Part shown: piece after piece, positions 22,721-35,789 of the stretch | Layout of the letters: each line of letters opens with the position of its first letter | Position numbering within the stretch: the stretch's first letter is position 1 | Assembly (NCBI GenBank): GCA_036346255.1 | Contig: CM070629.1 | Coordinates: forward strand, 8,809,001-8,873,000 | Direction: 5' to 3' | DNA length: 64,000 bases | Origin: Ampelocalamus luodianensis | Lineage: Eukaryota > Streptophyta > Magnoliopsida > Poales > Poaceae | Made by a program: the position numbers and the translations under genes | Notes under the pieces: generated by a model | The model's input: the letters and a program-made list of their open reading frames with translations, nothing else | What the model was told of the DNA's origin: nothing | Database searches by the model: none

Positions 22721-25418
22721 TGAAATATTAGTGGGAAGATTGATAATGACAATAAAATACCGCAAATTAAAAATTATGACCAGACGAAGACAACAAATTA
22801 ATGTACACTAATTTACTAGTACAAAATTAAATACGGTTATTTAAACATGACTAAACTAATTTATGCGGTAAAATAATATGTAAGACACTTGATCTTACCT
22901 TTAATTTTTCTATTATTTTGTTGTTCAGTCCAGCCAAGTATTGGGAGCTTGTATTTAGGTAAGCATACATGCAGCTTAAGACTCGCACAATATCCCGGCT
23001 TAAGGAATGTTACTTTTGAATTATACGATTCAAGCAGTCAATTTGTACTACATGATTTATTTGCTTCAAGCGTAGTTGGGAACTCCTTCTTAATTTTGAC
23101 CAACCAAGCTTACTCTTTTTTACTATAGCATGATACTCATACTGTTGTTGCTTCTAGTTCTTGCTGTGATATGTTAGAACTACGAGCTTACCCAGCAGAT
23201 CGCTGAAACTATTGCGAGTAATTAATTGGCACTAAGTAATGACAGCCAGTTAATTAAGACTTAATTTGAACTAATTGTTTACAACTAATTATTTTAGTAA
23301 AACTAATTAATTACGACTAATTATACCATAACTAATTAACGTCTAATTATATGGTAACTAATTAATGTCTAATTATTTACGTAAACTTAATTTAACTATG
23401 AAAATTCCAAAATTACTTAAATAAGTACGTCCGAAAATGACAATAACTAATTAAGTATGAAAATAATACTACGACTGATTTACTAACAATGTAGTTAATA
23501 AAGAATTTGGAGATAAGGACAAAATTACCTACTAATATGGCTGCAAATAACAACGGTTAATAATGCTAAAACGTCCCCGAATATAAAATCGATAGAGAAT
23601 CGAGACCGAGAGAGAGCGAGCGAGCGAGACAACGAAACTTAATCTCTCTCGCTCACTATTTATAGCACCTACGAGGCGGTCGTTTCTCTCTCGCATGCAT
23701 GAATGCATGCACATGCAGGAGATAGTGATTAGACGGGGACCGATGGAGGTGATAGGAGGTGACGGGAGGAGGTGACATGTTTTTCGGTAGGGAAGGTGCG
23801 GTCCACGGGTGAGTGGGTTCAGAGGCTGACAGACAAAGGGAAGGTTTGGATTAGGAGCCTTGTCCTAACGACATATGGCGTTTTTTGTTTTTTTTCTTCA
23901 GAGAACTGGACCGGTTATTTGGAGAGGACAGGTCACGCGTGGAGGTCACCGCACCGTGGTTGTGTGGGCATGGAGGCCACCGCATGGTGGCCGTGTGGTA
24001 CCCTCCGATGTGTCGCCCCTATATCAATTCCGCACGGTGGCCGTACGGACGATATGTCATTTTTGTAAATTCTACATGACAGCAGCCATTTTCGCTAATA
24101 CGTTTGGTAAATGTGTTAATTCGGCCAAAACATTGAGAACGTCGTACTTGTCTCTACCTAGTTCGGACAAAATACGAACTCCAATCAAACAGAAAGATGC
24201 TGAATTTCGTCATTTCGAGACGATTTTCTAGCTGAGGTCGGACATCTTGAGCTTTCTACCCATGGTTCACGTAAGGCCGACGTGTTAGGGCCGGCCATGG
24301 CCCAAGGCCACGATAGGGTCGGTCAAGGCGCACCGCGGCCGTTTTTCACCGGCCAGTGGCAGGGATCCGGAACCAGTCGCCATGCACTTCTTCTAAGGTC
24401 CCAGAACCCAGGTTACGTAATACGTGATCATGGCGGGCTGTGACACATACGTGACGTGACAAACATTTCAGTTCACCCAGTGCCATCGGCCAATGCCTTG
24501 GAAGCATGTTTTTTTTTTGGCTTCCGGCAAATGGCTCTACAAAATATTAGAGTAATGGAGTCTCTGTTCCCCTTGTCACACTAACGTTCCTAATGCATGC
24601 AGAAATGCACCACATATCTGGAATCAGTTTTCAGAATGTCCAGCAGGAAATTCATATTTGTTGAGAAATTGAATACATCCATCCTTCCAATTCTCATAAA
24701 GCCTCTTGCCACCAAAACTACATTACGCATGTCCTGATGATTACTCGGAAGTCAGACCTGTAAACCTAAACAGACTTACTGTTTGTTGACGATCGACTCG
24801 TCGATCTTACGAAATAAATAAATAAAAATAGCAAAGAATTTTTGGGAGAGAATATTACTGCTCTTTATTGTAATGAACTGGATCTTTACAGGAGTGCCTT
24901 GAGTAAGGCGACATACTACCCCTAATTACACTCAGTGTATTGCTATACTAATGCTTGGATAAAATCCAATTGTCTTGTCATCAATCGGATTCGTCTATTT
25001 TGGATGTGTGTTCCTTCGTTCTCATCTCCTCCCTTGATCTTTTTTTTAAATAATTGACGAAGTGGTGGCAGTTAATCCTTAAAGAGGCGCCATTTGAAAG
25101 TGTCGCGTCTAGTCGGAGAAACAGTGGCAGTTGGTAAAGAACCAACTAACCAGCGGTTTGATGTCAGTAGAAGATAATAATCATATAGTGGTTATTGTCA
25201 GTGACTTAGGACTGTAAACGTTGTGTGGATTGGAGCAAATAAGGCACATGTTCCATTCATCATACAGAAGAAATATATTTGGAACGGATCCAAGTATCAG
25301 TTCATTACTTCTACGAGCAGTTATCTGGTCGGGGATAAGGTACAGAACCTCGTCCGACTAGGGTACCTATAATGTAACCTCTAGAATCCTCACGACCACG
25401 GGGTCGTTAGCCTTAGGG
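22721..25418. other. Non-genic interval right of the PMD gene
   Basis: Contains an AT-rich stretch (23215-23480) made of irregular repeats of ctaattaatta and a short (GAGC)n run near 23612-23630. About 23780-24060 has a repeated gtggccgt-type wording. No gene, RNA or transposon end was recognised. The last ~200 bp (25385-25426) carry the acgaccac / ggtcgt palindromes also seen at 31280-31480. Confidence 0.45.
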
Positions 25419-25689
25419 GTTACGACCAGGGATGAAATTCCCGGCCGGTAACCGGATACCGGTCGACTGGCGGGAGAGGAAAAACCGGCCGAAAAAAATT
25501 CAAAATTTTCTTTAGCTTTTTTTATTGGTTTCACATGGGATGTTGCCCCCCCTACCCCCACTTGCTGTTTGCTTTGGCTGCATGTCAAAATGAGTGGAGA
25601 TGCATGTGAAGTTGTCCCCATCTCTTTCTTTTGTGTTTCCTTTTGCAGATTCTTTGTCCCCCTTTGTATGTCCATTGCAAGCAGCAGAA

Positions 25690-26035
25690 GCCTCCCTCTC
25701 TCGTCTCCTTTCCTTTCTCCATTGCAGCAGCATTTCTTCCTCCATCCCTCCCTCCATTTGCTGCCCTTTTCTTGCCTCTCTCCTCCATTTGCAGCAGCAG
25801 GCAGCAGCATTTCTTCCTCCATTTCCATTTGCTGCCCTTTTCTTGCCTCTCTCCTCCATTTGCAGCAGCAGGACAGCAGCCTCCTCCTCCATTTGCAGCA
25901 GCACAAGCAGCCCTCTTGCCTCCCTCCCTCCCTTCATTTGCAGCAGATCCTCCCTCCATTTGCTGCCTTTCTCTTGCCTCCTCCGTGCATTTGCAGCAGC
26001 AGGACAACACCCTCCTCCCTCCATTTGCGGTGGCA
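25690..26035. repeat. Irregular tandem repeats of ctccatttgcagcagcag
   Basis: Pyrimidine-rich blocks (ttcttgcctctctcctcc) alternate with atttgcagcagcagg at 25680-26035, with at least six copies of the core and units of about 50-100 bp. Both strands show long low-complexity frames, rich in Leu/Pro/Ser on the plus strand and Glu/Lys/Arg on the minus strand, which I do not consider coding. The block occupies the place where the 5' half of the hAT transposase should be. Confidence 0.75.
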
Positions 26036-26239
26036 GCAACAGTATACGATTATATGCTCAACTTCTCAAGTACTAGCATGTGTATGCTCAAGTTCGAAGT
26101 TTATTCATGTAAGCAAGATATGAAATGATGCAGATATATATCTTTTTGTTGTTGATTGATGAGCATGTAAGCAAAATGGTGTCATGAATCATGATACTTC
26201 ATAGTTCATATGGACATATTAATCTCATGATATTGTTTG

Positions 26240-28305
26240 GTTGGCCATGATATTTGTGTTCTTGAAAAGTTTTTCGGATAGAAAAGACAAGTTTATGAAG
26301 TGGATGATGTCAGATTTGTGGATCTTCAATCATTTGTCCACGACTGAAGAAGGAGAATACATGTATTCCTGTCTCACATGTAGACAATGGTGGACCTCTA
26401 TGCATTGGGTAATTAAATTAGTAGAACTGGTTTATCGACTACTAAGATTTGCGACCAGTGAGAAACCGCAATCGTGGCGGGGATCGTTGCAAAACATATG
26501 AACTGAAGCAAGAACTTGACGTCGCATTTGCAGAAGATGATGCTACCTGTGATCGTGTTATGGTGATAGTTAATAAAAGAATTGCAATGCTCAAGCAGCG
26601 CACCTATATACTTGCAGGTAAGTAGATAGTTTCGTAAATCCTAACACATATTTGTTGTATTTTTTCTAACATTGTAAGTGTGTTGAATTTCAAACAGCGG
26701 GGGTGCTAAACCCACAGAGCCACAACGTATATGGTTTGGGGAAGAATCCATCCCTCACCGTTTCCGTCACAACGGCAATTCAAAGAATAGCTGATACACC
26801 CGAGGAGGCAGTGCAGGCTCTAGGCGAGATCGAATACTATCGTAATCGACGTGGCCTATTTGCTTCAAATGAGGCTCACATTAGTGCATCTCGTCTTACT
26901 GCAGGTATGTTGTTATCAACTTAGATATACATAGAAAATCAACCGTCACTACGAGTTCAATATAATTTTCATGTTACTTGTAGCTACATGGTGGATGACT
27001 TTTGGAGCGGAGACACTAACACTACAAAAATATGCCTTGCGGATTGTCTCACAATGTGTTTCCTCCAGTGGATGTGAACGTAATTAGAGTACATTTGCTT
27101 TGGTGCATACACAATTGAGGAACCGTCTTGGGTACAAGAAACTGCATAAGCTTGTATATGTCCACTACAATCTAAGGCTGCAATTGCAAGAGCATGAGAC
27201 TAGAAATGAGGATAGAGATGTAGATCCTTTTGGCGATCTAATTAACGCCACTATGTACGACAGAGATAACCCAATCCATGAGTGACTTGATAGCTCCATG
27301 ATAGAATCGGAGCCCGTACTAGACGAGGAAGGTGAGCCCCCTATTCCATCCAAGATTGTAGTTGATTCCATCGCTGAGGAGGAACTGGAAAAAGCACTAG
27401 ATGATCAACCGTTGAAGGAATGGACGAAGACAACTGTTGGCAAGAGTCATCTTGGGAAAAAGAAATATTGTAGCCAACAGACTGCAAAATTGGCTGCAGA
27501 CTTTGCCTCTCTTACACAAACAAAAAAACGAGAGGCTGATAAGAAGAAAAAGAAAATTCAGGAGGACATTGTGGAAAGCGAGGATGAAACAGAAACTCCA
27601 CCATCTGATGAAGTGCGCACCAAGAGTCCGTGACAGAGCTCTCGTCATCCGATGATGGCACTGATGGTGGGAAAACGCATGATGCAACACAAGACAAACC
27701 ATTGGAATTCACCAGTGAGCAAGATTTCGCGCATGCTACCCAGGATGAAGATCATGGTTGTCATCAGACTCAAGCCGGGAAAACAATTCGTAGGACTTAT
27801 GAACGTAAGAGTCGCAAACAAGATCGTTCTCAGCCACATGACTCTTCTTCCTATGAATCCCATGCTAGCTCAACGACTTATGGACGTCGAGATGCCAGCC
27901 TATTACCTTCTGGTGATGATTCTCATTCTTCAGAAATTTCTTCTTATCCTACTCACCATTACGGTCTTGTACCCCTCGACAACAATTCAAGAATGGTTTA
28001 TCAGTGGGTGGAACCCGAATATTACCAACAAGTTTATAATCATTGGCTACAATATGCCCATGAAACATACACTTGGGATCAATACAAAGCCCACCTTGCT
28101 CAATATAGCGGACTCGTACTCATTGATAATAATGAGTATATTGCACAACCTTCGCGCTTCTCGACAATGTATTGGTATGCATTGCTAGTTTCCTACACCA
28201 TTATTGTTTATATTATTTTTAGTATGCTAGTCAAGTTATTATTCATTAGTCATTACCATTACCATTATGTTTTTCTTATTTTAGATGCTGCTGAGTCCTT
28301 CGGGA
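26240..28305 (+). pseudogene. hAT transposase, C-terminal half (DUF659/hAT dimerisation type)
   Basis: Plus-strand exon-like blocks: 26260-26500 (DRKDKFMKWMMSDLW, GEYMYSCLTC, KLVELVYRLLRF), 26500-26620 (AEDDATCDRVM), 26700-26905 (IQRIADTPEEAVQALGEIEYYRNRRGLFAS), then the hAT C-terminal dimerisation segment at about 26985-27285 (TWWMTFGAETLTLQKYALRIVS, then LRNRLGYKKLHKLVYVHYNLRL). In the last, a stop replaces the tryptophan expected in the usual NWS motif. A Ser/Asp/Tyr-rich tail follows at 27300-28290. The N-terminal BED zinc finger and most of the RNase-H-like catalytic core are missing. Splice-like gta/cag signals lie between blocks. Not functional as it stands. Confidence 0.8.
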
Positions 28306-28593
28306 GGAGAGAGCTACGCCAGAGAGTGAAGCTAGCAAGGTTTTCTATATTTTTTGCAATTGCTACTTCACTAAACACTCTACAATTGCTATTAAACAAT
28401 TTTCCGTCATTTCCGGGTTCACCGGTTTTTCCCGGTAACCGGCCGGTTACCGGTTCAGGCAGATTTGAATACGAAACGCGTTTGATGAAATTTGACCGGT
28501 TTTTTTCCGGTTTTTCGGTTACCGGCCGGGAACCGTTACCGGGCCCCGAGCGGGATTTTGCCCGGTAACGGTTCTTCGATCCATGGTTACGAC

Positions 28594-30785
28594 CACGGAG
28601 GTCGTGCGGTCTTTAATAAAGTAAATTTAGAGATCAATCCTTGTCACTGTTAGATGGCAAATGTTATTTACGGGATTCACAGACTGATTTCTCATGAAGC
28701 CATGCCGATTAGAAAGCCCATTGCTTAGATACATATATCAGAACGAGTCTTCCCTACTAATGTAAGATACTTGATCATGTATTCACATTCAAAAGTCCAT
28801 TCCATTTATCACTTGATCATATATTCACATCAGTAGTCCATTCCATTCACTTGATCACATATTCACCTAGCCCTACTTCACAATCAAGAATATTAACTTG
28901 CCTTTCAGGGAAAATATATTTTAAAAAACAAAACTTAACTCCACATTGCCCACCTGGTAGAATAGAATATATCAAACTGACCACTTTCAACCATTCCTTC
29001 TCTCTAAACAAAACACCTTCCAACTTTCATGAAAACAAATATGTTTTCCTTGTATTGCATGGTAAATATATTCACACCAATCTCTCCGCTATTCCTTCCA
29101 GAATTATATTATTATTGGCAATCTAAAGAAACAAACCAACTAACAAGGCCAAAGATTCCATGAACCTTATTAAGTTCAAACACTACATATCCAAGGCCAC
29201 AAGCGTCACAAGCATACAGGGAAGTGTTAGAACATTGACACTTCAAGTTCCACCCTCTACCACTGCCAAGCAGCACCAGATTCCAGTACTTCCCGGCTGC
29301 TTGTAGTTGCATGTCCTCGTTGTTCTTGCCTTTTAGCTTATGATTTCCATCTGTACAGACTGGAGAGTGACCTTAGTAAGTGCACACGCAGCAATATCAG
29401 ACCAGCTGTGCTATTGACAGTAAAACCATAGAGAGAAATCTCAAACTTCATGTCATGTGCACGGTAGTGCACCATCAGCTAGCAGCAGCATGCGCAGGAG
29501 TCGCACATATAGCTAGCCGGCCGGCCGCATGGGCCCAAGGATAGCCACAGCCAGCGCGTCCAAGTCCCGCAGCATTATCTTATCTCTTTGTTATTAGTTT
29601 GTTTAAGTCAATATTATCTCTAAGCTAGTTGGTTAGCCAGATTTGTTAGGGGCCAAGTGGCCAACTCATCCTATAAGATGGGCAGCCGTGTCGTTTGAAA
29701 TTAAGCAATGAAGAAGTAAACTCCACTCTCTCATCTAAAGTCTTCTCCCTCATCTATAGTCTCCTCTCATCCCAATCAAGCTGTCGCCACTCGCCACCCC
29801 GTCCTCCCGGCGGTGCCTATCTAAGGATCATTGCACTTCAGCACAGAAAAAAGATGATTGAGTGCTTCGGCAAAGGATGTTCAAATAGAGATCATAATTC
29901 ATAAGTACACAAAATACGCTAGCTGCCTGTTAGAGACTTGGGAAAGAAACCCTTTAAAACTTCTCATACAATTCACCACAATTAATTATTGTGAAACCTC
30001 TTGCATGCTATGAACTACAGTATGCCAGTTTCTCTCTCAAAGTACCGTTCTCTGCTTATAAAATGAGATTGGAATGGGAGGAAAAGGAGAACGTACAAAC
30101 ATGACCATCATGCGGCTATACCTCATGTAAAATTAGATAATGATATTATTGGTTGTGCCGCTCACAATTCTCCTAGTTATCTGTACAAGAGAAGTGAAGC
30201 AGCAATCCTCAAATTTATGCCATATAAAGAGTAAAGAATAACTACTATGATATATGTATTAACAAGGAGCACTTTGTTTGGCATGCATACAACATACCAA
30301 AATACATACCAATCTAATTTGCTAATATTTCTCATGAAAAATGAAAGCACTTTCCTCGTCAATTGTCACTCATCCAGCAACATCTTGGAAACTGTGATAA
30401 AGCAGCATGAACACATTGTGTCAGACTACATGAATTGAATACTTGTAATGATTTGAACAATAAAATCTTCAAACAGAACTGCATAATAGCTGAAATTGTA
30501 AGTAGCACCTCCATACTAGATGGTTTTATTGCCAACCTAACAAAATACAAAGTAACTCTATGGGAACAGACTCAAGACAGCCATTAGAAACACTTAACAA
30601 ACCATTATAGAACCAATTAGGAGTCATTATAGTCTAAAGATTCCACCTATCCACTAGGAAACCATAAAAATGTCTCATGAGATTAGCCATTTTTTTAATA
30701 AAAAATCCAGTAGGATCCGACATAGAATCAACCCAATTGAATATTTTCATTTCAAAATTAACAGTCAATAAAACAATAATGTACT
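28594..30785. other. Non-genic interval; possible LTR-like fragment at ~29560-29830
   Basis: No gene recognised. The stretch 29640-29760 (ggccaagtggccaactcatc, a cctataag TATA-like box, then aattaagcaatgaagaagtaaac) reads like the promoter and leader of a short LTR. No ends or partner were found, so it is not called as an element. The remainder is AT-rich and featureless. Confidence 0.4.
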
Positions 30786-31147
30786 TGTTGATGGTTTAGT
30801 ATCGATCTTATAAAACAATAATGGTTTAGAGCGAAACTACACATAAAAGGACACGAGAATTTTATACAGGTTCGAGCCTTCTCTTGAGAGAATAATTAAT
30901 AACCCCACTCCTATGTTGTTGTATTGATTGTGTTTACAACAAAAAGAAAATAACTAAAACTAGGGCTTGATGACTTCTATCTTTTGTTTTGGCTGTTGAA
31001 TCTCTTGATCACTTGATTCTCTCTCCTATGTCCACCGACTTTACTCCTTATATAGCGCATAAAGGGGTGACAGTTATCCACGTCAAGAGACACTTTGTCA
31101 TTTGATGCAATGCGCACGTTTAAGGGTAGTTATTATAAAAAAACACA
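30786..31147 (-). repeat. Putative 3' LTR of the Tat-lineage element (~362 bp)
   Basis: On the plus strand it starts tgttgatgg and ends aaaacaca. On the element strand it begins TGTGTTTT directly after a purine-rich tract (gtgggggA, from tcccccac at 31148-31155), and contains a TATA-like box (gcgctatataagga, 31049-31062). Just inside the left part, tacaggttcgagcc is typical of grass gypsy LTR R/U5 regions. No second LTR is available to prove the ends. Confidence 0.55.
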
Positions 31148-31274
31148 TCCCCCACGTTGCCTTGCGGTTATGTCAGGGACAGAGATTTAATACGTGCAGT
31201 TATCTTCAGGAATAACGGCACATACTAAATACTACGTGTATTAAACATAACGCACAAATGTCCCTATTCGATTG

Positions 31275-31480
31275 GGTCTACATGCCTGTAGGTTTTATCG
31301 ACCATAGGGTGGTCGTAGCTGATCTAGTTGTAGTAAGGCTTACAACTATGGGGTGATCGTAGTAGGACTTACGATCAATAGGTGGTTGTAGAAGAACTTA
31401 CGACCACAAAGTGGTCGTAGAATAGCTTACAACCATATAGGTTGGTCGTAAAATAGCTTACGACTATTAGATGCTTATAA
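31275..31480. repeat. Palindromic ~30-bp repeats (tacgaccac / gtggtcgta)
   Basis: Six or so degenerate units in which taygaccay and rtggtcgta alternate, e.g. gaccatagggtggtcgtag, acgaccacaaagtggtcgta and accatataggttggtcgta. Each unit can fold on itself. They lie between the LTR and the antisense ORF, i.e. 5' of that ORF. Similar palindromes flank the hAT insertion at 25385-25426 and 28586-28610, suggesting a second copy of the same gypsy sequence there. Confidence 0.7.
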
Positions 31481-31940
31481 TCTCCCTTATTGTTGATATT
31501 GAGGGATATCCTTGAAGGTTGTATAAAGATATTATCATCTATAATAAATATTACAGATAAATAATTTAATTAATTAAGGATTATTAGATCCTCGTCATCT
31601 AGCTCTCCAACTTCAAGTGAAAGTAACTTACTTGGAAAAGAGGTCATAGGATAGTGGTCGAAAGTAATGTTTTTCTGACTGGTATTTTATTTGACCAGAA
31701 ATTGACTTGGTCAAAAAGGTAATTTTACTTGACTTGAAAAGAGAGAACAACTTTTCTGGAACAAAAGATTAGAGAATATCAACCGATTCTCATAGATTTG
31801 ACCATTGGAAGTGGTTCCCGAAGGGGTGGTAACTGTTGAGTTCCCACGTTCTTTAACTCAGACCCATGATTATAAATATTCATCGAGGAGTGACTTAGGG
31901 TTTTTTACTTTCCCCATTTGCTTCAACTATCCATGAGCTC

Positions 31941-34900
31941 TTGTTCTCTCCGCCGCCAACCAAGTTTACAATCATTCCTCAAATTTCTCCAATTCCAAAT
32001 CAAACTCACTTAGAAGAAATGGCTGGTACCGTTTCTAAGTGGGAGAGATCCGAGATGGATGTGGAGAAGCTAACTGCTCTGATTGTTGCGGAGAAGATTC
32101 CGAGGCGCACATTAGTGAAGTGGTCTGAAGCCGATGGTCAATATTGGCTCTCGGATGAGAAGGACACCATTCCAATATTACAAGCGTTCTGCGAATGTGG
32201 TCTTCGATTGTCCACTCACCCCTTCCTGATGATTGTGCTCCAGCACTTTGGCGTGAAATTGGTGAACTTGATTCCCAATTCTATCACAATGCTAGGCGTG
32301 TTCATATACTTGTGTGAGGCCCATCTGGAGATTCTTCCAGATTTGGACCTTTTCAAGTATTACTACAGAATGGGAAAGCATAGCAGAATTGCGGGTAGCT
32401 GTGGATTCAAACTCTACGGTTGGAAGTCAAAGGAGTATATTTTGATATTCACCCGATCATCATGGTCGGAGGTGGAAGAAGAGGTGGTTTTACTAGGTCG
32501 TGACCAAAGACGACAGTCTCGTCTTTTCTTCACAGGGAAACATGCAGAAAACAGTTCTAATTGGGATTCGGCTCCATGCGACCTCGACGGATCTCCCCCT
32601 ACATCCAAGCCATCAAAGACTTGAGAGAAGAGGGGCTGACCGAATGGCACTTGGTGAGAGATTTCATCACGCACCGCATTAGTCCCATGAAGAAACGAGC
32701 ACATTCTATGTGGGAGTATTCAGGGGTGAATGACCCGACCAGAGATTATAAAGAAGGTAAATCTATAATCAACTTAGCTCTTTTTTTATCTTCAACATAG
32801 ATGTTGATTACATCCATGTATTCGTAGATTTGACACAAGAGAAATTGACACTAGAGTCAAACTCATTTGTGAGAAAGTTCCTACGACCACGGCAGGAGCC
32901 CCTCGAATTCTAGTGGTCATAACCATAGAGGAGAGAAAGGAACGCCTAAAGGTAATCAATAGTTGACTTCATCTTTAGGGTTCAGTAGTCGAAAAGTTCG
33001 ACTATTTCATGATTTTTGTTTTCTGACTTTTTCAGAAAGTTGGCGTAACAGACCCTCAAGACGATCCAGAGATCGACTTGGGGTCTGCCGAAGATGAGTA
33101 AGAGGAAGATAGAGTTCCTCTGACTAAAAGGTGTCGCCTTGTGAAGACAGTCGACAAGAAGAAGAAGAAGGATGTCGGGAGTTCGAGCGCAAATTCCCGA
33201 CCGACCACCAGCATGGGTCATTTTTTGGCAGATTTAACCGCCAAGGATACGCAGGAGGTGGTCGTAGACCTCAAGCACAAGGTGCCTAAGGTCAAGGTAC
33301 CATTCTATTATAATGATAAGACATTCTCAGTTTCCCCTTCTCCTACTTTTGTCAAGACAATCAAAAAAGAAAATTGGAAAAGTTGCGTTTCTTTTGTGAA
33401 GGCTACTGCCACTCCAGCAGAGCCTATGCTCGAGGCAAGTGCTACCCCCAGGTGGTCGAAATCAGTTCTGGCCACCAAGGAGGGCAAGCAGCTCAAGAAA
33501 CCCCATGTCCGCCTCAGGACCTACGACTAGACATGGTTGTAGAGGTCTCAAATTCTCCTCAAGACATACGACTAGATGTGGTCGAAGAGGTCCCAACTCC
33601 TCAAACGCGTAGCCCTAGAATCCTTCCATAGGTTGAAGGTGTTACAACAATTGGGATAGTCGAAGAGGAAGAGAAAGAAGAAGACAAAGTCCTCCTTGGG
33701 GAAGGTGTATTCCAGATTCAAGATTGTATCTAGGAAGCGAAGGTATACGAAATTAAAAGATTAGTAAGTATACTTACCTTTAAATTACACATTTTAACAT
33801 GTCTGCTTCTTTTGTGTTGTTTTAGTCCTGCTTCTTCATCCCTAGGGTTGCTTCTATCAATGAGCCCGCCGTTGTTTTGTTTACAACCATAGGAGTATTA
33901 GTTTCTCCTGCGGTCTTAGAAGCGGGACTGGTTGAAGTTTCGACTACCATTCCTGGAGCAGCTATGGAGGAGGTTGCTGCCGCTAAACCAATTGTGCCCA
34001 CAAAAGTGATCATAGAAGGATAGGCGAAGACAATGGAAGATCATACTACTTTGGTGATCAAGTCGACTGTTGAGGATATCAACAATCGGACTAGGGACAT
34101 AGTCCTACAATCGCCAGGGGCTGTCGATCAAGCAGGAGCACAAAGCTCCGACCATCGTGCTGGGAAAGAGGTTGTGGAGGATGTTCCTCCAGGTTCTCAA
34201 GGTAGAATCATTTGTTCTGTTAATAACGAAGAAGAAGAAGAAGGCTCTTTCGACATCTTCCCCAAGTTTTTTGGACCATCGACCTTTGGGACCTCTTTGT
34301 TTAGGTCCTGTGACTGAGTCCCATACCCGAAGGATATTACTACCAGGGGACGTATCTTTGACGACGAACGTCTTCATATAATATGGTGGGACAAAGTCGA
34401 CAGATTTCGTAAAATAGAGGATTTTGAGTCGGTGTATGCCCACTTTGCTCGATTTGAAATCGATGTAAGTGTTCGATACCAAATATTTATATATTTGGTT
34501 TTTTACGTTTCTGCATTTTCTCATTGTGTATTTCTCTTTTCAAAGAGCTCTCAAGCAAGTTGCTACTATTGGTGAACACCACAGGCAGCTAATATTGCTG
34601 AGGAAGTAGAAAGCTGAACTCTGCGAACAAGCATAGAGATGGTAGGACATTGTTAACAAATAGTTTTCGACCACTTGTTTAGTGCTCATATCACTTTTTC
34701 CTTGTAGGTTTAAAAGTGATGAAAGAACCTTAGACGATTCACTCGACAACGAAAAAGTTGTGTCTCAAAGGCTAAAGGTCAAAAAAGAAGACATGTTGAA
34801 GAACCTTCAGGAGGCAAATTCTTCAACTTGCAAGCTATAAAATGAAATAAACAGTAAGTATTTCACTTGTCATTGTTTATTTCGACATCTTTCTTTTCTT

Positions 34901-35625
34901 TCTCTAACTCTTTTTCTTTTTTAGAAAAAGATGTTGATATGGGGTAAGCTACGCATTGAGATCAATGCGAAGATTTTGGTGATCCAGGAGCTTACCCGTA
35001 TCTCTAAAGAAAAAGATAAGAGCATAAAAGAATGAGAAGAGCAGCGCACAAAGGACACTACCTCTCATGATGAAGAAATCAAGAAGCTTGACTCTCGTTT
35101 AGCAGGTAAAGTATACTTACATATGACTAGTTTTATTTACTGATATTTAAAAAGTGTTTTTCTAACTGGTCATGCTCTATTTTTATAGCAAGCAGTCGAA
35201 ATAAAGCAACTTCAGGAAGCTTTGACACACAATCAGGAGGAAATAAAGGCTACAAAGATCAATCTCCAAGACAACATTTCTCTCCTAAACAATGTACTTG
35301 GTGGACTAGGTGCTGAGAAGGTCACTCCTCTTGAAGACATCGTGGTCGGTCATAGAGCACCATTGGACAACAGGTCGGGACTCTACAAGGTTTGATAACT
35401 ACCTTGAAAACCAATCAAACCGATTTGATAAGACAAGCGGTCAAAGGTGTAGTAAGTTTGGCTCTTGCAAAACTTAAGGCGCATGACCGGAATTTTAGCC
35501 ATCAACCAGTCGAAGCTGATTTCGACTGCCCTGATGCAGAGGCAGCACAACTGATCGAAGAAGTGCAGCCTGTTGGCAAGAAGGTCATAGAGGAGACGCA
35601 GATCGGATCTCCTTCATCAGAGTAG
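31941..35625 (+). pseudogene. Antisense ORF of a Tat-lineage retrotransposon ('putative gypsy type' / Transposase_28 protein)
   Basis: The first block (32021-32625) begins at ATG 32021 (MAGTVSKWERSEM). It includes the family signature HPFLMIVLQHFGVKLVNLIPNS-type segment followed by a YLCEAHL motif, a conserved start of the so-called putative gypsy-type transposon domain (PF04195). A gtaaat donor near 32757 suggests introns. Later blocks: a Lys-rich segment at 33141-33530, a 34030-34315 block, short coiled-coil-like blocks near 34710-34840, 35000-35105 and 35190-35390, and a conserved C-terminal block at 35392-35625 ending GSPSSE-stop. Several stops interrupt it. The role of such ORFs in the element is unknown. 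Confidence 0.7.
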
Positions 35626-35789
35626 TTTGTAATAGGATTTCCTCTGTAAAAACAATATCTTGTTCATGTATATAAAACTTCATTTCTTGCAATTTGTATT
35701 TTCCAGTAGTTAGTAACTCTTAGACAAGATAAAAAATGAGAATTAAAATTTAAAGACTAAGAATTAAAGTCATAATTAGATAAACTAAG

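Larger units (their letters stand above)
25427..28585 (+). mobile_element. hAT transposon, 3159 bp, with perfect 8-bp TSD
   Basis: The 8-bp target duplications gttacgac lie at 25419-25426 and 28586-28593. Terminal inverted repeats are short and imperfect: cagggatgaa at the left; catggatcgaa, read inward, at the right. Both ends carry dense ccggttaccgg-type subterminal repeats (25440-25495 and 28395-28565), as expected for transposase binding sites. Inside is a truncated hAT transposase. The element looks internally deleted and probably non-autonomous, but structurally well preserved. Confidence 0.93.

Noticed and set aside
25367..26128. Several 140-185-codon frames on both strands
   Set aside because: Tandem CT- and CAG-rich repeats keep all frames open; neither strand resembles a known protein.
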